The notes under the pieces: generated by a model | The model's input: the letters and a program-made list of their open reading frames with translations, nothing else | Told to the model about the DNA's origin: nothing | Databases searched by the model: none | Assembly (NCBI GenBank): GCA_903927685.1 | Contig: CAIYOB010000503.1 | Coordinates: 1-12,283 of the forward strand | DNA length: 12,283 bases | DNA from: an uncultured Planctomycetaceae bacterium | Lineage (GTDB): Bacteria; Planctomycetota; Planctomycetia; Pirellulales; Pirellulaceae | Direction: 5' to 3' | Part shown: positions 8,701 to 12,283 of the stretch, piece by piece | Layout: every line of letters starts with the position of its first letter | How positions within the stretch are numbered: the first letter of the stretch is position 1 | Translations under genes and position numbers: made by a program

Positions 8701-8952
8701 CAAGCCGCGGTCTGCCAGCGTCTTCCGGGCCGTCGCCACGCGCTGTGGATCGTCGTCCAGGGTCTGGAGCAGGATGGCGGCGGGCTCGGCCAGGCGGGCC
8801 GTGACGTCGGCGTCGACCAGTCCCAACTCGACCACCAAGCCCCCGCCGTCGCCCGCCTGCTCGTTACCATGAGACCGGGATGCCTCCTCGCCCCGCGCCG
8901 ACTGCGGCCCGCACAACAGCAGGGCGGCGAACGCTGCCAAGACCGTCTTCAT
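5719..8952 (-). CDS. Secreted PQQ-type beta-propeller protein with N-terminal methyltransferase-like segment
   Basis: A 1077-residue protein starting with a Sec signal peptide (MKTVLAAFAALLL, cleavage near residue 20). Residues about 38-135 resemble a class I SAM-methyltransferase core (VVELG motif I, a later LDGQRLPYAD, then LLRVLCPGGAAVF), but motif I lacks the usual further glycines. A DQWTHFLHSAAGN junction (154-166) leads into the first propeller (about 175-500, with repeats such as GQIRWSQE and GRLRWEAEG). A conserved-looking four-cysteine block follows (C549, C556, C567, C569). A second propeller (about 610-1077, with GDWPLFRAD, GERRWQFVAGG and GELAWRFQAAP repeats) ends in GRLTAWE. This architecture is familiar from planctomycetes, where its role is unknown; PQQ binding is not shown. 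The start is chosen at 8952 because signal peptide and GAGG site coincide. The frame stays open far upstream, but that part is antisense to the next gene. It is the first gene of the operon. Confidence 0.88.
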   Translation of the reverse strand: MKTVLAAFAALLLCGPQSARGEEASRSHGNEQAGDGGGLVVELGLVDADVTARLAEPAAILLQTLDDDPQRVATARKTLADRGLTGKVSVELLDGQRLPYADNLVNRIVVQRPLAVPREELLRVLCPGGAAVFAATDGSAAADKLVKPWPQELDQWTHFLHSAAGNAVAADQCVAPATALQWIAGPKYCRSHEIDSSLPAMVSANGRLFYILDEGPIGVTDPRFPARWVLIARDAFNGVFLWKRPLQPWGWQQWKPELAAADWRTLRGQRGRFPTEVPRRLVAVQDRVYVTLGFHDAPLSILDAATGQTLVTCAGTEGTQEILVDNDSVFLRVQPGPAAEAARRGKKVSTTLMALDAASGQIRWSQEVGNISPLTLAAAGDAVVFLRGSKLLCYAQSDGRLRWEAEGPAGGALVIHKQVVLVSGKAGCSAFSLDEGKPLWQGPGTGNELLVIDDLVWRVQATAGILEQRQDDWPTLSRQAGAQLCGYDFQTGQLRRTVDIENAMSPGHHLRCYRSKATERFIIYPKRGAEFLDLQGDAHMRHDWLRGSCRFGVLPCNGLLYKPPDQCFCYIGAKLDGLVATSGADTTDRLDARAPERLTKGPAYGVPPATPAAPGDWPLFRADARRSGSNPEADVARQLQPKWDVALGGRLTQPTIAAGQVFVAAVDRHTVHALDAATGERRWQFVAGGRVDSSPTFHEGQLLFGANDGGVYCVNAADGELAWRFQAAPNPRRIIADGQVESPWPVHGAVLVLNGLAYAAAGRSTLVDGGAYFYALDPKTGQVVHERHVAQPQPDLNRDIGEHFAMDGSNIDILTTDGEHVFCTQEMFDAELNYVKTPWNTRQGDRYLGHDHLIATGGMLDDTGFNRIFWTYGNRWPGFYFMLLAPKSGNLLVFDARHTWATKWFVERNIHSPLFVPETTGYLLFCDQNTTRPFLVGDPGAPPPIRWLPDTLMEPYQYDGRTITDRYDDFSVEVDKGTGFTRGEPAVWQEYLPVRIEAMALTRETLFAAGPPDQLPSDDPLAAWEGRLGGVLLAIDPQTGRQIAQRTMPSPPQFDGLAAAGQRLFLVTRDGRLTAWE

Positions 8953-8957
8953 GATGA

Positions 8958-8961
8958 CCTC
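8958..8961 (-). promoter_or_regulatory. Short ribosome-binding site of the propeller gene
   Basis: GAGG on the minus strand, five bases before the ATG at 8952. It is weak on its own, but because the open frame continues for hundreds of codons upstream it helps choose the start, together with the signal peptide that begins exactly there. Confidence 0.5.
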
Positions 8962-9089
8962 GCGGGCGAAGGTACTGTCAACTGAGCCAGCTCGTGCGAT
9001 ACTCCCTGTGGGTTCAGTTGGCCGCCGATATCGTAAAGGCCGCGGCGGGGAAATGGAAGTATCGCGCCCGACAATCGGGAACGATAATC

Positions 9090-9120
9090 GACCAATTGCG
9101 TGACCACGACCAATTTCGTG
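9090..9120. repeat. Pair of 13-bp direct repeats, operator-like
   Basis: GACCAATTGCGTG (9090-9102) and GACCAATTTCGTG (9108-9120) match at 12 of 13 bases with starts 18 bp apart. The second copy also forms part of a small inverted repeat, CCACGA (9104-9109) with TCGTGG (9116-9121). They lie about 140-170 bp upstream of the first gene of the minus-strand operon, where a regulator or promoter element would be plausible. A binding function is inferred only. Confidence 0.4.
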
Positions 9121-9219
9121 GACGCTGCCACGGCATGTCTCGGTGGTCGTGGGCACGCACAAGAATGCTCGACCGGCACAAGGCCGGAATGGCACCAGGT
9201 TCAGGACGGATGATTGCCG

Positions 9220-9297
9220 GGGTGGCTGTGGTCGAGTGCAGCGAGCCCACAGTCCGCGGGGATTCCGGGGGCTCGCTGCACTCGACCCCGGCCACCC
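9220..9297. repeat. Long inverted repeat, possible dispersed palindromic element
   Basis: The arms 9220-9250 and 9267-9297 are complementary at 28 of 31 positions (with one further G-T wobble) around a 16-nt loop. The core includes GTCGAGTGCAGCGAG at 9231-9245. A much weaker similarity between the flanks continues outwards to about 9181 and 9335 (for example ATGGCAC at 9189-9195 against its complement at 9320-9326). There is no T-run and no nearby stop codon, so it is not a typical terminator. Size and symmetry suggest a MITE- or REP-like element; I cannot tell copy number from this window. Confidence 0.6.
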
Positions 9298-9480
9298 ATG
9301 CCTGGCTTCTCTTAACCGCGTGCCATTTGGCACGAGGCCGGGTGGGGACGCGACGGTGCCGAACGGCGCAACTTCGAAGACCGCGGCGACTCGCACATCC
9401 TGCCGGCCGGTGACGGGAACGCGACTTGACTTCCCTTGCGCAACCTGTCCCAATGACGGGGATGGGACGAAAATGCTGAT

Positions 9481-9486
9481 GGAGGT
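9481..9486 (+). promoter_or_regulatory. Strong ribosome-binding site of the HzsA-like gene
   Basis: A perfect GGAGGT (continuing GA), six bases before the ATG at 9493. It is the strongest translation signal in the window and fixes the start of a gene whose stop codon lies outside. Confidence 0.85.
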
Positions 9487-9492
9487 GAACTG

Positions 9493-12283
9493 ATGCGAAC
9501 CCTGGCTTTCCTCTGCACGCTGACTGCCCTGCTGACCGCGCCGGCTGTGGGGGCGACGCCGCGTCCTGAGGCGGGCTTGGGGCTGTCGTTGGACGCGGCC
9601 GAGTTGGCGAAACAGGAGAACGCGGCCGACGTGTTGCGAACGGCGTGGCGGCAGCAGCCTCAGGCCGGCCTGGACGTGGCCGAGACGCTGCTGCGGATCG
9701 CCGAGAAGAACCGGCTGACCGACGGCCTGGCCGAGTTGGCCGGCGAACTGTTCGCGCACGAAGACCCGTTCGCGCGCGGGCTGGCCGAGTGGGCGATCGC
9801 GATGAAGGTCGGGGCGGAGAACAACGGGCAACTCGCCGCTTGGCCCCGGCAGCCGGCGCCGGCGTGGTACACCGCCTACGCGGGCCTCTCCCAGTCGGCG
9901 CGGCAGGAGCACGATTGGGTCCGACAAGCCGTGGCGTTGGGCATCCATCGCGATCCGGCCCGGCTGAAATCGTCGGTCGAGGCACTGGTGGCTCGCGGCG
10001 AACGGATGGCCGACGCCTTTCGTCCCGAGAGTCCCAGCGAAGCCCGGGACCTCGTGGCCCGGCGGCTGGCGGAACTGAAGCGTCTGCAGGACGAACTGGC
10101 CTCCACGCCGGCCTCGCAGCAGCCGAGCATCGCCCGGCAGCGGTGGCTCGACGCCCGGCGGGCGATCCGCGACGTCGCGCTGGCGAATCCGGCACTCGAC
10201 TTCGGCCAGCTCGTGTTCCTCCAGCAGTTCGTGCCACACACCGTGCGGAACATCACCCGCTCGTACGCCTGGAAGCACAAGCCGGGCGGCGACATCTGCA
10301 TTCTGGAAGACGTCCGCGACGGCCGGACGGCGCGGCCGCTGCTGGACGGCCGGCTGGGGCCGGGCTACGTCTGGGGCTTGGACCTGTGGTGGGACGCGGA
10401 TCGCGTGGTGTTCAGCTACGCCCGGCAGCCGCACTGGCCGCCGCCGGTCGACACCGCCCAGTACGCGATCGAAGGGACGAACGTCTTTCGCTTGCGGCAG
10501 CTGTTCGAGCCGCTGCACATCTTCGAATGCCGTCTGGACGGCTCGCCGCCCGTCCAGCTGACGGACGATCGGTACTGGAGCGACTTCGAGCCCACCTACT
10601 GTGCCAGCGGCGATGTGGTGTTCGCTTCGGACCGCTGTGGGCGGGCGGCCGAGTGCGGCAACGACACCTACGACCACACCAACCCGAACCTGTACTTCCT
10701 TTCGCGGGCGACCGGCCAGGTCCGCAAGCTGACTGACAGCAAGGACATCGACCGCTACCCGCACAGCCTGGACGACGGCCGCATCGCGTACACGCACTGG
10801 GAATACCAGGAGCGGCACTTCATGGAAGTTCACGCCCTGTGGACGCTCCGCCCCGACGGCACGATGTCCGACGCGTTGTACAAGCATCACATGCCGGCGC
10901 CGCTCGGCCTGCGCGACACGCGGTCGATCCCGCGTTCGCTGAAGCTCGTGTCCATCGCCGCCGGACATCACAGTTTCGCCTACGGGCCGGTTGTGGTTGT
11001 CGATCCGACCGGCGGCCTGAACGCCGCGGCGGGCCTGTCGATCGTCACGCCCGACGTGAAACCGCAGGAAGGCCCGCAGGCTGGCCGGCCCGTGGCCGAT
11101 GGCGGCGTACGCGATGGCGGCGGGCTATACCAGACGCCGTGGGCGCTGAGCGAATCCTGCTTCCTGGTCTCGTACGCCTACTCGCGGCCCAATTGCACGC
11201 AGTCGGCCGGCGTCGATTCCAACGCCTTCGGGCTGTACTTGATCGACGCGTTCGGCAACCGCGAACTGCTGCACCGCGACCCCGTGTTGTCCTGCACGTA
11301 CCCGATCCCGCTCAAGCAACGACCGCGCCCGCCGCTCGTGGCGCAGTCGCGGCCGGAACTCGCCGCCGCGGCCGGAGCGCAGGGTCAGGCGGTGTGCTAC
11401 GTGAGTGACGTGTACGACGGCCAGCCAGGCGTGGCCCGCGGCACGATCAAAGCCATCCGCGTGGCCCAGCGGGTGCCGTGGCCGTTCGATGCCGAGCGGG
11501 GCCAGCAGGATTACCTGCCGGGCAACGCCGGGACGAAACAAATCGACTTTCCGGATTGGGCCCCCGTCCGCGTGATCGGCGCCGCGCCGGTCGAGGCGGA
11601 CGGGTCAGCCCACTTCACGGTGCCGGCCGACACGGCGCTGTACTTCCAGGCGTTGGACGAGCGGGGCATGGAGGTGCTGCGGATGCGGTCGTTCGTGAGC
11701 TTCAAGGCGGGTGAAGTCCGCGGCTGCCGGGGCTGCCACGAGTCGCAATCGCTCGCCCCCAGCGACATGCGCCGGCTCTCGCTGGCCGCACAGAAGCCGC
11801 CCGTCACGCCCGTGCCGCCAGCCTGGGGCGCGGACCGGCTGCTGGGCTACGAGTGGCTGGTGCAGCCGATCCTCGACCGGCATTGTGTCGAGTGCCACGG
11901 CGCCGCCGAACCCGACGGCGGGATCGACCTGAGCGCCACCCGGGCCGCCGACGGGCTGCTGCAATCGTTCCGGACCTTGCAGGGCGTCGCCCCCGGCCAG
12001 GCCAAAGCCACGCGGCCCGCGCTCGTCGCCTGCTCAGACCGTTTCAGCAACGCCGCCGTGACCCAGCCGCTGCAGTTCGGCTCGCACCGCAGCCGAGCGG
12101 TCCGCGTCCTGCTCGACGACCCGCTGCACCGGGACAAGGTCCAGCTAAGTCCGGCCGATTGGGACGCGTTGGTCACGTGGGTCGACGCCAACGCCCCGTA
12201 TCACGACGCGTTCCTGAACAAACGCCCGCCCGACGGCGGCCCCCCGCGCCGCGATATCTACCCCACGTTCCCGCCGCTGGCCG
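9493..12283 (+). CDS. HzsA-related diheme c-type protein, 3'-partial
   Basis: The frame is open for 930 codons from the ATG at 9493 to the right edge, with no stop. A Sec signal peptide covers residues 1 to about 21 (ending AVGA). Residues about 35-235 look mostly helical. From about 240 a beta-propeller-like part appears, with GGDICIL near 263-269, a TolB/WD40-like FEPTYCASGDVVFASDRC at 365-382 and SLDDGRIAYTHWEY at about 424-437; this matches the middle domain of hydrazine synthase alpha-related proteins. Two haem c sites follow, CRGCH (745-749, in the setting AGEVRGCRGCHES) and CVECH (798-802), so it should be a periplasmic electron-transfer or redox protein needing cytochrome c maturation. 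HzsA homologues are common in planctomycetes that lack anammox; hydrazine synthesis should not be assumed, because no beta/gamma partner is seen. It is transcribed divergently from the sulfatase operon, and a functional link is unproven. Confidence 0.85.
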   Translation, partial: MRTLAFLCTLTALLTAPAVGATPRPEAGLGLSLDAAELAKQENAADVLRTAWRQQPQAGLDVAETLLRIAEKNRLTDGLAELAGELFAHEDPFARGLAEWAIAMKVGAENNGQLAAWPRQPAPAWYTAYAGLSQSARQEHDWVRQAVALGIHRDPARLKSSVEALVARGERMADAFRPESPSEARDLVARRLAELKRLQDELASTPASQQPSIARQRWLDARRAIRDVALANPALDFGQLVFLQQFVPHTVRNITRSYAWKHKPGGDICILEDVRDGRTARPLLDGRLGPGYVWGLDLWWDADRVVFSYARQPHWPPPVDTAQYAIEGTNVFRLRQLFEPLHIFECRLDGSPPVQLTDDRYWSDFEPTYCASGDVVFASDRCGRAAECGNDTYDHTNPNLYFLSRATGQVRKLTDSKDIDRYPHSLDDGRIAYTHWEYQERHFMEVHALWTLRPDGTMSDALYKHHMPAPLGLRDTRSIPRSLKLVSIAAGHHSFAYGPVVVVDPTGGLNAAAGLSIVTPDVKPQEGPQAGRPVADGGVRDGGGLYQTPWALSESCFLVSYAYSRPNCTQSAGVDSNAFGLYLIDAFGNRELLHRDPVLSCTYPIPLKQRPRPPLVAQSRPELAAAAGAQGQAVCYVSDVYDGQPGVARGTIKAIRVAQRVPWPFDAERGQQDYLPGNAGTKQIDFPDWAPVRVIGAAPVEADGSAHFTVPADTALYFQALDERGMEVLRMRSFVSFKAGEVRGCRGCHESQSLAPSDMRRLSLAAQKPPVTPVPPAWGADRLLGYEWLVQPILDRHCVECHGAAEPDGGIDLSATRAADGLLQSFRTLQGVAPGQAKATRPALVACSDRFSNAAVTQPLQFGSHRSRAVRVLLDDPLHRDKVQLSPADWDALVTWVDANAPYHDAFLNKRPPDGGPPRRDIYPTFPPLA
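11725..11739 (+). other. Haem c attachment motif 1 (CRGCH)
   Basis: This encodes C745-R-G-C-H749 of the HzsA-related protein. The two cysteines would bind haem covalently, with H749 as axial ligand. The preceding FKAGEVRG and following ES residues fit the family pattern around the first C-terminal haem site. Confidence 0.8.
11884..11898 (+). other. Haem c attachment motif 2 (CVECH)
   Basis: This encodes C798-V-E-C-H802 of the HzsA-related protein, in a setting (VQPILDRHCVECHG) typical of planctomycete cytochrome c-like modules. The 53-residue spacing from motif 1 suggests the two haems sit in separate small subdomains. Confidence 0.8.

Larger units (their letters stand above)
8953..9492. other. 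540-bp divergent intergenic region
   Basis: This region lies between the start of the minus-strand operon and the start of the plus-strand HzsA-like gene, so it must hold both promoters. I see no convincing gene: the open frames here are short, lack ribosome-binding sites or run across the palindromic repeat on both strands. It holds a pair of direct repeats (9090-9120), several short hairpins (cccga/tcggg at 9067-9079, ccacga/tcgtgg at 9104-9121, gtccca/tgggac at 9447-9468) and a long inverted repeat (9220-9297). No good sigma70-type -35/-10 pair stands out on either strand. Confidence 0.7.

Noticed and set aside
8976..8981. Perfect TTGACA on the minus strand as a -35 box for the operon
   Set aside because: With normal spacing the -10 box would be GTCATC, overlapping the ribosome-binding site and leaving no leader.
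6220..8985. A 921-codon plus-strand open frame antisense to the propeller gene
   Set aside because: It is a shadow created by high-GC codon use; it shows no family motifs and no ribosome-binding site, while the opposite strand encodes clear domains.
9220..9297. Intrinsic terminator reading of the long hairpin
   Set aside because: It lies between two divergent gene starts, with no gene ending nearby and no T-run.
9426..9454. TTGACT as a -35 box for the HzsA-like gene
   Set aside because: The sequence 17-19 bp downstream (CCCAAT region) is a poor -10 box, and planctomycete promoters often do not follow this consensus.
8994..9493. Two plus-strand open frames of 139 and 116 codons in the intergenic region
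   Set aside because: Both run through the inverted repeat, which gives similar peptides on both strands. No Shine-Dalgarno or recognisable domain.
9645..10736. A 363-codon plus-strand open frame inside the HzsA-like gene
   Set aside because: It is in a different frame from the gene with the strong GGAGGT site, signal peptide and haem motifs; its composition is Arg/Ala/Pro-rich noise.
8953..10971. Continuation of the propeller reading frame for 673 codons upstream of 8952, giving a 1750-codon open frame
   Set aside because: The upstream part is antisense to the HzsA-like gene and crosses the palindromic repeat. A signal peptide and a GAGG site mark the start at 8952.

Overview
The window (12,283 bp, high GC) looks like a chromosomal segment of a planctomycete, probably Pirellulales-like or a related environmental lineage. 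Four things suggest this: a type I sulfatase, a very large secreted PQQ-type beta-propeller protein with an N-terminal methyltransferase-like segment, a Tat-exported sugar-isomerase-fold protein, and a hydrazine-synthase-alpha-like (HzsA-related) diheme protein. The assignment rests on family recognition only. No rRNA, tRNA, CRISPR array, transposase or phage gene was found.

Layout: (1) positions 1-1367, plus strand, the 3' part of a secreted-type SGNH/GDSL hydrolase with C-terminal beta-sandwich modules, cut by the left edge. (2) A 62-bp convergent gap with a weak hairpin. (3) Positions 1430-8952, minus strand, four genes in a row with gaps of 30, 6 and 41 bp, very probably one operon. In transcription order these are a methyltransferase-like/double beta-propeller protein (8952-5719), a Tat-exported L-fucose/L-arabinose isomerase-fold protein (5688-4249), a sulfatase (4242-2590) and a clan GH-A-like glycoside hydrolase (2548-1430). 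(4) A 540-bp divergent intergenic region with a pair of 13-bp direct repeats and a strong 31-bp-arm inverted repeat. (5) Position 9493 to the right edge, plus strand, a HzsA-related protein with two CxxCH haem motifs, cut by the right edge.

How the genes may work together: all six proteins carry, or are expected to carry, export signals, so this is an extracytoplasmic toolkit. The sulfatase, putative glycosidase and SGNH esterase-like protein would suit stepwise removal of sulfate, glycosidic and ester groups from a decorated (possibly sulfated and acetylated) polysaccharide. The Tat-exported isomerase-fold protein and the propeller protein are partners of unknown function. The most unusual points are the exported FucI/AraA-fold protein with metal-ligand-like residues and a cysteine cluster, the apparently SAM-binding-defective methyltransferase segment fused to an exported propeller, and the palindromic element in the divergent intergenic region.
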